Assembly: GCA_037039925.1 (NCBI GenBank)
Contig: JAXRKP010000452.1
Coordinates: forward strand, 167,001 to 231,000
Reading direction: 5' to 3'
DNA from: Doris montereyensis
Taxonomy: Eukaryota > Mollusca > Gastropoda > Nudibranchia > Dorididae
DNA: 64,000 nucleotides
Under the pieces are notes generated by a model that saw only the letters and a list, made by a program, of their open reading frames with translations, was not told the DNA's origin and made no database searches. Positions 1-12,300 of the stretch are shown here, in pieces. Both the position numbers and the translations under genes were made by a program. Positions within the stretch are counted from its first letter, which is position 1; the number at the start of each line of letters is the position of its first letter.

Positions 1-75
1 CTTCATCCGACTAAACCAGAATGGCTGGTATTCAGTGAGGTGACCTAATTTATATCTTTTGTTTATCACCAACAG

Positions 76-326
76 AATCCATCATGCCTGCGGCGTTGCT
101 TTATGGTTGGCATGTCAAAATTTTAACACTGGCTACGTTACAAGTGCCTGCGTTGTGTTTGTGGAGTTACTCGGCCAAGACAGTGCATTGATGCGTTGCA
201 TGATCCATGCTGGCAGGCTGATGCTGGCCAGTAGAAGCAGAAATGTGATGGATGATGACAAGAGGAAATCACAGGAAGATAAGAAGAAAACCCAAGAAGA
301 GAGGCAGAAAGTGGTAGATGGAATTT
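76..326 (+). CDS. SPG11: SPG11 exon 1 of window
   Basis: Acceptor AACAG at 71-75 and donor GTAAGT at 327. The translation contains SACVVFVELLGQDSALMRC, aligned with a conserved spatacsin segment, followed by a charged Lys/Glu-rich helix-like tail. It ends in phase 1. The residues before 76 belong to exons outside the window. Confidence 0.88.
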
Positions 327-3300
327 GTAAGTCTATATGTAACTGTTCTTTATGTAAAATTCTATTGTTGAAAATCAAAACTTCTACCAATTTTGTATTC
401 TGTGCATTTAACATGTTTCAGTATATCACTGAAAATTTTGCGTCAAAAGAATTTTAAAAAAAAAAAGTATCTTGTGTTGAGTTACTTTAAACACTAAGTC
501 TCCTTTCTTTGTCATTCCACATTCCACCTGCATTAAAACCATTTCATGTTTAAGCTTAAGTGTTCAGCTCTGATCTATATTGCTGTGAGTTTGAAATGTG
601 CTGCAGAGATAAGAATTTGTCTAAACTTATTGTATGTGTAATAATTATTATAAATCTTTATTGTCTAAAGAATGTGTTGTTGTTTGAAGACTTCAGTCGA
701 ATAGTCATTTCAGAGTCACTATATGAAAACACAAGTGTAAGGGTCAGTGCTGAAGATGGTTTATTAACGATGAAACAATTTTTAAAAATGATGGAAAAAG
801 CAGATACAAATGTTCCCAGAAGTTAAAGATATAAGATATGAATTTCTATTAACTCATTGTGAAATTCTTCTCTTCCTCAGCCTCAGAACTCCAATCTTGT
901 GTTCAAAGTCGACACCGTCATGGCTCAAGATTTATATCAACACTGCAGAATGTTGTCACTGAACTGATAGACGCTGAGGGTTTAGATAGGTTTTGTTTTA
1001 TTTTTCTTGTGTTTTTTTATGCTTGCCATAGTAATGTACTGCTGTAATCGGAAAATGATTAAGATGTACAAGTTGTCAGTTGATTCCCTAGTGTTCTTGA
1101 ATTCATAGCATTGGATTGCTTTAATTCATTAATGTGCAGATTCCCGACCGGAGACACTGACCTAGATACAAATTCCCTGCAACCATGTGTTTACATTTTC
1201 TAAGCTTCCTGTGTGTTTTTGATGGGTGATTTTTTCTCTCTGTGTCTCTATAGTAGCAGTCCATTACAACAAAATTGATGATAAAAATATAAACAAAAAG
1301 CAGAAAACACATAAAAAATGTAGTAGACGAGTGAAGCAAAACGATGAAATGTGTGTGTTTAAACAAAGGCAGTACGGTAGCTAAAAATACCATCAATGAC
1401 GGGCTTCACGGAAAGTGATGTAGTACACTAGGATCATGATCTTTAGCGTCAGAAAGAGGCATGAATAGACGAATCAGCTTTCTATAACTAATAGCCCTTA
1501 AAATAAGTAACAAAACTAGGTTTGCCGAGCCAATCTGATCGTTGAAAGAGAAGTTGTTACCCACTGTTGGGTCTGGTCGGGTTAAACAATGGGAAGCAGT
1601 TAGTGAGCGGCCGGGCTAAACACGAAGGGCTGTCTAGCGTACACCTGGTTTCGGCCGGGTTAATCTTAATGTTAAACAAATTGACAATCTATGCTTCTAA
1701 TCTGGTTTGCAACCACGAAAGTAAAATATTGATTAAAACAATAATATAAAATGATAGACATGTAATGTATACTTTCGCAAATGCAATATGATACTGATTG
1801 TACATTACATCCACAGAAAAAAATAAAATCTTAAGAAATCTGTTTGAAATCCATGCAAGGAAAGGTTTTAAATGTTTTTTTACTTGGAGGCAAATGTAAT
1901 TTTGTAAAATTTACGAAGAAATCCTTTACAAAATTAATTTTTTTAAAAACTCATCACATTTTGTTTGTTTTGATTAGTCACTAACATCTTGCAGTTGCTT
2001 TTTTTTTTTTTCTAATGGCAGAACCAGCTATGAAGCCAGCCAGAAGTGGCTGTTGGTCTACATGCTGTGCCAGCTCCTCCACCTTCCCCTGACTACTACT
2101 TTTCTGGAGGCTTGTGCAAAGTCTGACAATTGGTTGATGTTTCTGTGGTTTGCACAGCTGCACCAGTATCCCACTCATCAGGTGAGATTACCGGCTATAA
2201 TGAAAGTCTTTTGGACATTTTTTTTTCATGCAAGTTTCGGAATTCAGGGTTACAAAATAGTCAAACATTCAGATCTAAAACCACGTAAAGTCTTTATATT
2301 GTTTTTGAAATTTTAAAATGTTTAGGAATTTTCCCTTCAGACACAGCAGACACAGGTGAATAAAGTGATATTAGTGATAAAATATATGAGACTAATGTTT
2401 TGTCTGGCTCATAAAGAGTTGTATCTTCTTTTACTCATAATGATGGGGTTTTACTGTTGTTGATGCCGTAGTACTTTTTTAAATTAATAAAAACAGAAGG
2501 AACTTCATTTGACGTAGAAATATGGGAGTAGCTTGAAGTAAGTTGAAAAAATTCTCCTTATCCTTTACTATGAATAATTTTGATTTGTGTAAGGAGTAAC
2601 AAATCATTCTTTCAAATATCTCTTTTGTAGGCAGTTAACGGGCACCGTTGGTAGGTGCTAGTTCTTTCTTTTCACTCATTTCACTTATCTTTCATCTTGC
2701 GGTTTCCTCTTAATCCACCTTTTTCTCAAGTTCTTGGCAGTCTTACTTATTTTTGGGTTGTGTTTTGTTGTTGTTGTTGAATGGTTATGTATGTGCTGAA
2801 CTTATGGGCTGGTATGATATAAATACAATTATTGGCCCACCACTTTAATTGTTTGTTTTTGTATAGCTTCCCTCACCATTGTAGAGTTGTTGATTTCTTT
2901 ATTTTTTCAGCTTTTATCCCTCCTTCATCGTTTTCAAAGCCCCTGTTACCGAGATCACCTTCAATATGTCATTGGCAATGCAGAGAATAAGTTGTTCTCA
3001 CTTCCGTCACAACTATCCTCTGCCAGTCCAAGCTCTTCTGATGCATCACAGTCCAGAGGGGACCAGCGAACATTTCTTTATCAGAAAATTGGTTTGACTA
3101 AAGAGACAGGTACTGATATACAAAATTGTTTTTTTTTTTATATACAAGAACGTAAAAAAAAAAAATTACCCAACATCAAAATGTTATGAATATGTGGATG
3201 GGAATCTTGAGTATTAGATATGTTTGAAATAATTTTATTTGATTGCTTTAGTTTCTTCTCGGTAGCCTATTCTCAGTTGGCCGATTTTATGCCCTTGACT

Positions 3301-6300
3301 GAAAATAGAAGAGAAGAAGTCTTTTTAATTTGAGCTCAATCAATGGGCTGTCATGATGGGCTGTTTGGAGATAGATCATTTCGGGCATCTGAACCCATAC
3401 ACTGGAAGGTAGAATGGGAACTGATAAAGCAAGAGAAAGATCATTTCAGGCATCTGAACCCATACACCGAAAGGTAGAATGGGAACTGATAAAGCAAAGA
3501 AAGACATAAGCTAAAGATGATCACTTAATTAAATTGCTCAATGTGTTACTTACTGTTAAACATGTTCTTTCATTATCCTGTTTCTCAGACAAGACCTTTC
3601 AAATATCATAAAAATGAGTTTTGATTTGTTTGGGTTTTTTTCCTGCTAGATAAAAGCGGGCAGTTGGCAAATGCTGCTGATAGGCTCTTCTTCTTTCCTT
3701 TTACTCTTTCACTTCTCTTTTATCTTGCTGTTTCCTCTTAAACAGAGTAAATTTCAATTAAACAAACAAGTTTAGCTAGATAAAACTTCAAGCTTATTTG
3801 CCCCATCCAGTGATATGATATTAAATTTTCCTTCCCGTTTTAAATGTTTGACCCCATTGTATGGTAAGATTTATCCATTATAATTTTACAGCTTGCTCAA
3901 GCTCAGATGAGGATAATGATGATAAAAAGGGGAAAAGTGACATTATTGTGTCTGGATTTTCTTCAAGAATCAGACATGCTGAATTTCATGGTATGATGAT
4001 ATGATATCCGTGTTTTATGTGACATTTTTGTAACTATAATTATTGTTTTGTCCCAATTTTTATTTTATCCACTCGCCAATGGTACTCTGAATAAAAAAAG
4101 AATGCTAATGAAAATTTGCGCTAAAAACATATGATAGTTTTCAATTTGAAAACATCTCCTATCTTCATATTTACAGCCCTTTTAAAAAAATTGTTTTTAC
4201 TTTTACTTTCCTTGGTGATTTGTTTTAGTTTTTGTTTTGTGTTTGTTTAAAACTTTACTTTCCGTAATTTTATTTCTTAGAATGTGAGATGCCTGAGACC
4301 ACAGCACCAGATGACGTTTTCCGTCTGCTGTTCTATAGTCAGTCAATGCCGTGCCAATGGCGCTGTCTCCTTGCTGCGTGTGTATCTCTAAGGAACCCAC
4401 TCTTTGCGGAACTAGCAGCATCCTGTGTAAGTGTAATGACAACGTGATTTGAGTCACAAATTCTTTGGGTTTTTTTTCTTTCATGATTCAGTTGCTGTGT
4501 TCAATAGTTGGTAGCTATTACAAAATAACATCTTTTTGTCTTTACTGACAACTGATAGTTTGACTCAATTATGGGCCAAGAATCTCGTCTAGTTCAAGCT
4601 GAATAGTCATTGCTTTTTACCACGAAGCGGGCAATTGGTGAGTGCTTCTGGTAGGTCCTGATTCTTTCCTTCCACTTTTCACTTGCCTCTTATCCTGCTG
4701 TTTCTATTTAATTCACCCTGAGATCTCTGCACATGGTGGACAGATTGAATTTCGATGAAGCAAACAAATGAGACCACCAAAACATCTTTTATGCATATAC
4801 CGCAGCTATTTTCAAAGTTTTGTTGTTGAAACAGAAGCAAATTTGATATTTAAAAGTATTGGCCCAGGTGAGGTAAAGCAGGTTCCTTATTTCTATCACA
4901 ATCAAGTTAAAGAGAACCTCGAGTAAACATGTTTTGCTTTACTGCAGCTTGCTTGTTCTTTTACTTCTTCTGTTATTCAAGGTTTCATTTCTTCTTCACT
5001 TACCTGAGTTTTCACTCTGTGTGTTTCTTTGTACTGTAGTATGGCTTTTAATCAACAGCAAATATTTCTATGTCCTGTGATGGGGACCACTATATGAGAA
5101 TCAAAATCATTGATAATTATCATTCATCATGTGTACTTAGAGCTTAATGTCCCTGTCTGATGCATTCATTATCACCAGGGATGCCCCCAGTGCCCAGCAT
5201 TTGTGGATGGCTTTTGGCCAGTCTAAGCGAGACCAAAAAGGGAAACTTTCTAAGTCAACATGGTCAGATGGTCAGCAAGTGGAAACTGGACAAACTTGAG
5301 ATTCTGATTGAGTTAATGCTGAACTGTGAACGCATGGATGCACTTTCCACGGCCTTTACTATTCTACAGCCAGTAAGTTTCCTATGCCCAAAGTTTTTGT
5401 TTTCATAGATACACATAATAAGGTAGTTTTTCCATTTTACCTTTGTAGAAAGTGATTCAAAAGTCAAAGATGTAGTGTGGGACGAGGCCTAATCTTTATT
5501 TTAATACAAAAGAGCTCAATATACGTTGCAGGTTTTTTGTACTTTTTTTTTGGTGATTCATCATACCATTTATTCCTGATGGACTGCGAGAATAGTTGAA
5601 GCACAAGCCAACAAGATTGTGAGCTGATAGAAGTTTTTTCGGGACAAAATTCTTTCAAAATGACAAGAAAAGTCATTTCAAATGCTGAGAATGGAAGTAG
5701 AATTTAACAAGCACCTGTCTATCATATTTCCATAGATCTTACTCATCCAGACTGGCAGAATTTTATATTTTATGTGAAAAGCAAGATTTGTAATGTATTT
5801 TGTATTTTTTTCATCTTTTTATATGTTCTGTGCTCTTAGCACGAATCGCTTATCATACTTCTTATTTACAATCTCTTTTCTTGTGGGGAAGACAGTTGAA
5901 CAGATGAAACATCATAAATTTCTCTGATGGATGTCAAAACTAATTATGATTGCTTTCTTTCTTTCTTTCAAAAAAAAAAAAACCTTTTCAGACTTCCCCA
6001 CTCACGTCATTCTTCTGCTTTGTTTACGAGTGTGTGAAGAAAGGCAAATATTCCAGTACCAAGACTTACCTTAATCAATTCAAGGACGCTATGGCAACGG
6101 TAAGTAGTGACCTTTAACTCATTTCTGGTGGACTACGAGGATTCTCATACCATTTATTCCTGATGGACTGCGAGAATAGTTGAAGTACAAGCCAACAAGA
6201 TTGTGAGCTGATAGAAGTTTTTTCGGGACAAAATTCGTTCAAAATGACAAGAAAAGTCATTTCAAATGCTGAGAATGGAAGTAGAATTTAACAAGCACCT

Positions 6301-9300
6301 GTCTATCATATTTCCATATTTTACAACAATGAAACTTAAAAATGAAAAGTTATGCCCATATTTGTGAAGGACCCCTATCGTTGATAAGCAGGTGGAGGCA
6401 GCACAGGTGAGAGGGATGTGGCTGGGGAGGCAACTCAGTTAGAAAGATTCAGCATCAACTATTTCAAATAATAAAATTTTAAATTCCCATCCTTGTGCTT
6501 CCTCTGTCATCCTCATTTTCAATTTTTGTTTTGTTTTATGGCTTTATTAAAAACATATTTTGTGATTTCTATTTTTCTGTAATAGACTACAATAGATAAC
6601 AAAGACTTTGTCATTTTCTCTCCTCATCTCACTGTAATACTGAAGTTTGAAGTGAGGTCTTTGAAAGATTCAGTCGGCGAGAAAACATTAGAGCTGAAAG
6701 CACTTGGCAATCGGGCATGGATGGAGAGAGTTGTTTATCAAGTTCTGTGTTTCAACCTGGCACATATGAAATCTGTGTATGAAGCTTACCACCTTCTTGG
6801 CTCACTGGATGCCAACAACATAGCCCTTGTGTTTGGCTTCGATGGTCAGTGAATTTCCCTTAAGTCGCTGTTATCTTCTACCTTTTTCCTTTGATTATTT
6901 TTTCCATCAATGTCACTCTATTTTTGTAACTTAAACAGTATGTTTTTTGCCTATTGAAATTATATTTTGTATTTATTTGTGATTTGTTTGTGGGGCGGTT
7001 GGCGAGTGATGCCTGTAGTAAGTCCTACTTCTTCCTTCTCACTCTTTCACTTCTCTATCATCTTTTTGTTTCTTCTTAAATCATCCTGAAATCACCACCT
7101 ATGCTGGACGGGTAGATTGCAATGAAAATTGAAACAAATCTGATCTGTTCTCTTGTTTTATTTTTTTTTTTAAATCAGTAGATTTGTTTAAAATGTGTTT
7201 CTCAAAACCATGTTTCACTACCTTCACTTATGTTCAATCCTCATAATGATTATTGAGAAACAATGTCTGTTATGTAATTGACTACAGTAACTTTAATACT
7301 TCTGTTAAAATTGTCGATCACAGATCTGCATTGTCATCACACAGCTACATTGTCATCACAAAGTTACATTGCCCTCACAAAGTTACATTGTCATCACAAA
7401 GTTACATTGTCATCATAAAGCTGCATTGTCATTACAAAATTACATTGTCATCACAAAGCTACATTGTCATTACAAAGCTACATTGTCATCACAAAGCTAC
7501 ATTGCCATCCTAAAGCTACATTGTCATCCTAAAGCTACATTGCCCTCACAAAGTTACATTGTCATCACAAAGCTATATTGTCATCACAAAGCTACATTGT
7601 CATCACAAAGTTACATTGTCATCAAAGCTATACTGTCATCACACAGTTAAATTGTCATGACAAAATTACATTGTTATTACAAAGCTATACTGTTATCACA
7701 AAGCGACATTGTCATGACAAAATTACATTGTTATCACAAAGCTACATTGTTATTACTAAAGCTACATTGTCATGACAAAACTAGATTGTTATCACAAAGC
7801 TACATTGTTATTACAAAGTTATATTGTTATCACAAAGCTATTTTGTCATCCTAAAGCTACATTGCCCTCACAAAGTTACATTGTCATCACAAAGCTATAT
7901 TGTCATCACAAAACTATATTGTCATCACAAAGCTATATTGTCATCCTAAAGCTACATTGCCCTCACAAAGTTACATTGTCATCCTAAAGCTACATTGCTC
8001 ACAAAGTTACATTGTCATCACAAAGCTATATTGTCATCACAAAGCTACATTGTCATCACAAAGTTACATTGTCATGACAAAGCTACATTGTTATAACAAA
8101 GTTACATTGTCATCACAAAGCTACATTGTCATCACAAAGCTACATTGTCATCACAAAGCTACATTGTCATCACAAAGCTACATTGTCATCACAAAGCTAC
8201 ATTGTCATCACAAAGCTACATTGTTATCACAAAGCTACATTGTCATCACAAAGCTACATTGTCATCACAAAGCTACATTGTCATCACAAAGCTACATTGT
8301 CATCACAAAGCTACATTGTCATCACAAAGCTACATTGTTATCACATTACATTGTCATCACAAAGCTACATTGTCATTACAAAGTACATTGTTAGCACAGC
8401 TACATTGCTACTACAAAGCTACATTGTCTACAAAGCTACATTGTCATCACAAAGCTACATTGTCATCACAAAGCTACACACTACTACAAAGCTACATTGT
8501 CCTCATAAAGTTACATTGTCATTAAAGGTACATTGCCATCACATAGTTACAATTGTCAGACAAAGCTACATTGTTTGAAAAATTTATTTACATTGTCATC
8601 ACACAGCTGTATCCTGCTTTTACATCATAGTCACTCTTTCCTTGATGCTTTCACTCCATAGGGAAGTTTGTGAAGTTTGCTATAAGTATGGTGATAGTGA
8701 CCAAAATGAAATTGGAATCCTTCTTTCTTAAAGGCAATAATAAAAGATTTCATGGATCCCACCATTCAAAGATGACTAGTGGCAATATTATTATTCATTG
8801 CATATGGCTGATATAATGGTTTAACATGCTACACTAGAACTATTACACATAGAGTTTTGTTTTAAATATGTATTTTGTTATCAGAATGTTTCAACACTTC
8901 TAATGTATTATTTTCCGTAACATAGCCATTTCTAGATTAATGAATAGAGCAATCTAAACGATTTATCATAATTTCAGATCATTTAAAAATCATATCTTTT
9001 TAAAATTTATTTTAGCAGTTTTGAATTTCTCACTTCTGTACCAAGTGGTGGAAATTCTTCATGACAACAAAAATCCCAAACATAGATCTTGACCATTGCT
9101 GACATCTGTTTTTATTTTCAAACTCTAAAATTTTCTTGTCTCAGTGTGAGAATGCCATACATTATCTGATTCAAGAAGGAAAGTTTCAACCAGCGATGAA
9201 ACTGTCAGATATAACGAAGATCAGCAAAGAAAAGGTTGCTCTTGGCCAGGTGAATAAAACAGACTGTAATCCAGTACCGAAAGCAGTTCAGCTAAATTCC

Positions 9301-12300
9301 TGAAAATCTTTTACATCCAGATTTCTTCTTTATCTTCTATTAATCTTATTTTTTATGTTCTAGAACAGGGTTTCTAGCGCTCAGGAAGTTCAGATTGTCT
9401 TAGACAGAAAATGATCTCCTTAAATCTACTACTTCTTTGTTTTGTTTTGTTTTAAATATGTCTTTTTTTTCTATCTATTTGGATGGAGTGAGGACAGATA
9501 TGTCAAGTATCTTTCCATGAACATGACATCGGGTCTAGCCAAAGTAGTGATTTGGACCAATGACATCACAGTTTCAAGTTTCTCTTCTCTTTAATTGCTA
9601 TTTCACAAATCACGGAAGTAAAATGTTACTTGGTGGCATTGGCAGTTATACAAATTGAGATTAATAGATTCACAAAGCATAATGAATGTGTAAGTTTAAG
9701 GCTACTTTTCTCTGTCTCCCACCTTTCTATTGCTTCATCATATTTAGCAACAAAAATAACACACAGCACAAAGACAAGGCAATGACCATAAATTAATCTG
9801 TTTATATTTTCTTTTGTGTGAAAAATATCCAGTCAAATATTCTAAAATCTCTGCTTACATTTACAATTGTTGGGGATGCTGTTGAAAGGCCCTACTTCAT
9901 TACCTTTTACTCTTTCACCCCATGTCTTTTATCTAGCTATTTCCTTTAAATTCAGACAGTGTCTTTCATCTAGCTATTTCCTTTAAATTCAGACTGTGTC
10001 TTTCATCTAGCTATTTCCTTTAAATTCAGACTGTGTCTTTCATCTAGCTATTTCCTTTAAATTCAGACTGTGTCTTTCATCTAGCTATTTCCTTTGAATT
10101 CAGACTGTGTCTTTCATCTAGCTATTTCCTTTAAATTCAGACTGTGTCTTTCATCTAGCTATTTCCTTTAAATTCAGACTGTGTCTTTCATCTAGCTATT
10201 TCCTTTAAATTCAGACTGTGTCTTTCATCTAGCTATTTCCTTTAAATTCAGACTGTGTCTTTCATCTAGCTATTTCCTTTAAATTCAGACTGTGTCTTTC
10301 ATCTAGCTATTTCCTTTAAATTCAGACTGTGTCTTTCATCTAGCTATTTCCTTTAAATTCAGACTGTGTCTTTCATCTAGCTATTTCCTTTAAATTCAGA
10401 CTGTGTCTTTCATCTAGCTATTTCCTTTAAATTCAGACTGTGTCTTTCATCTAGCTATTTCCTTTAAATTCAGACTGTGTCTTTCATCTAGCTATTTCCT
10501 TTAAATTCAGACTGTGTCTTTCATCTAGCTATTTCCTTTAAATTCAGACTGTGTCTTTCATCTAGCTATTTCCTTTAAATTCAGACTGTGTCTTTCATCT
10601 AGCTATTTCCTTTAAATTCAGACTGTGTCTTTCATCTAGCTATTTCCTTTAAATTCAGACTGTGTCTTTCATCTAGCTATTTCCTTTAAATTCAGACTGT
10701 GTCTTTAAATCTAGCTATTTCATCTTTAAATTCAGACTGTGTCTTTCATCTAGCTATTTCCTTTAAATTCAGACTGAGTCCTGTCACATAGTGAACAGGG
10801 TAAATTTCAATGAAACAAACGAAGAAACTGATGATTGTTTTAAAGCCATGTTAGTTCCTTTCAAATCCACCTCATTATTTATTGTGCTAAAGTTTCTATT
10901 TAAATATTCTTCTTTAGGCCACAGACAATAAGAAATAAAATGCTTTTACAGTTTAATTACTCGTTCTTAATCATAATTGATATATAAAAATGGGTACATC
11001 TTTAATAAATTTCAATATAAGGATAATGATCAGTGGTTATTCTGCAAAGATTAATTGCTCTTACAGTAAGAATTTTGAAGTCAAGAGCCCGTGTCTGAGA
11101 CACAGCAATACGATCCTTTGTCTTTCTTGCAGTTAAGAGCAGAAAAAGTTAAACTGCTACAATGTAAAGTCTGGACATCTAAGAATGTGAGGATTCAGTT
11201 TTGGGACAGAGCCTGCATTCTCATGGCCAAAACCAAGTGCTCTCATGAGGCCTGTGATGCTTTCTTCACAGTGAGTTCATTTTTCCTTACATGAGTCAAC
11301 ATTTTTATTTCTGTCTTCCTTTGGGTTTTTTTTTTAACTATTAAATTTAATGACAATTTTTTTTAGATTTGTCAATTACTTTATTGTCTTTGTAAATTAA
11401 AACAACAACCCAATCTCAAGGCATTTTAAAGATTTTTTGGGTGGTATTATTATAAAGCAATTCTTTTTAAAATCATTTTTTATTAGCGTATATGGTTATG
11501 TTGAAATTATGTACTGAAAAATTTTGTACTGTAACTTTTGCTTTGCAGGAAGAAGTAAAGGATACATCCATTGAATATGAAAAATCTTTGCTGTGTCAGC
11601 ATTTACTGTCCTTGTTGGACCAGTCAGATGAATCCAACTCTAAACTTGATATGAAACGGGAGTGTGTTTTCAGAGACATGTGGAAGCATAGAATTGCGGC
11701 TCAGGTAAATTTTAAATGAGATCTCTAAGAAATTTTTACTATCTTTCCCTAGACATTTTGTCTGTACCACTTTTCCATCCTTGCTATAGTAATGGGTACT
11801 ACCTTTCTAGGCATTTCATTTCAATAGTGTTGCTATTTCAAGAGCATTTATATTAGTAAATTATGTAGGACATTTTTCTGTGATTGTAAAATGAAAAATT
11901 CTTTTATGTTAAATGTACATTTAAAAAAATTATTATAACATTAAGTATGCTATTTCTCTGTTGGTATTGCTCTTTATTTGTTATGGGTTTTTTCGTTGGA
12001 TCTCAATAAAAGGCATGAGGTGTTCACAAACTTGTGACTGGAAGATCAAAATATTGCTTAGGAGTTACCTTTTAAATCATTTGTTTTGTTGTTGAATACG
12101 CTTCTATATTCTTCACGTTTTATTTCAATCATGTACTGATTTCAGCGTACAGCTTACAAGGTGAAAGCTTAATTTTGACGTGTATTATGATTATTATATA
12201 TCAATGAGATTACATTTCTATATCATAGAGCTAAGTCAATTATTTTTTCATGATTTACAAGACTCTGCCTTTAAATTTCTTCACTTAAGGCATTGTATAC

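Larger units (their letters stand above)
327..2021 (+). other. SPG11 introns without recognised elements (327-689, 990-2021)
   Basis: Apart from the exons at 690-821 and 881-989, I see no gene here. A slightly GC-richer patch at about 1540-1670 with repeated GGGTTAA-like words is unexplained. Confidence 0.5.

Noticed and set aside
7253..8578. Long open frames with repeated SQSYIVITKLHCHHKATLS peptides
   Set aside because: They are translations of the 19-bp minisatellite in three frames; no splice context or composition supports a protein.
7331..8600. Regular short repeats as a CRISPR array
   Set aside because: Units are contiguous with no spacers, and the genome is eukaryotic.
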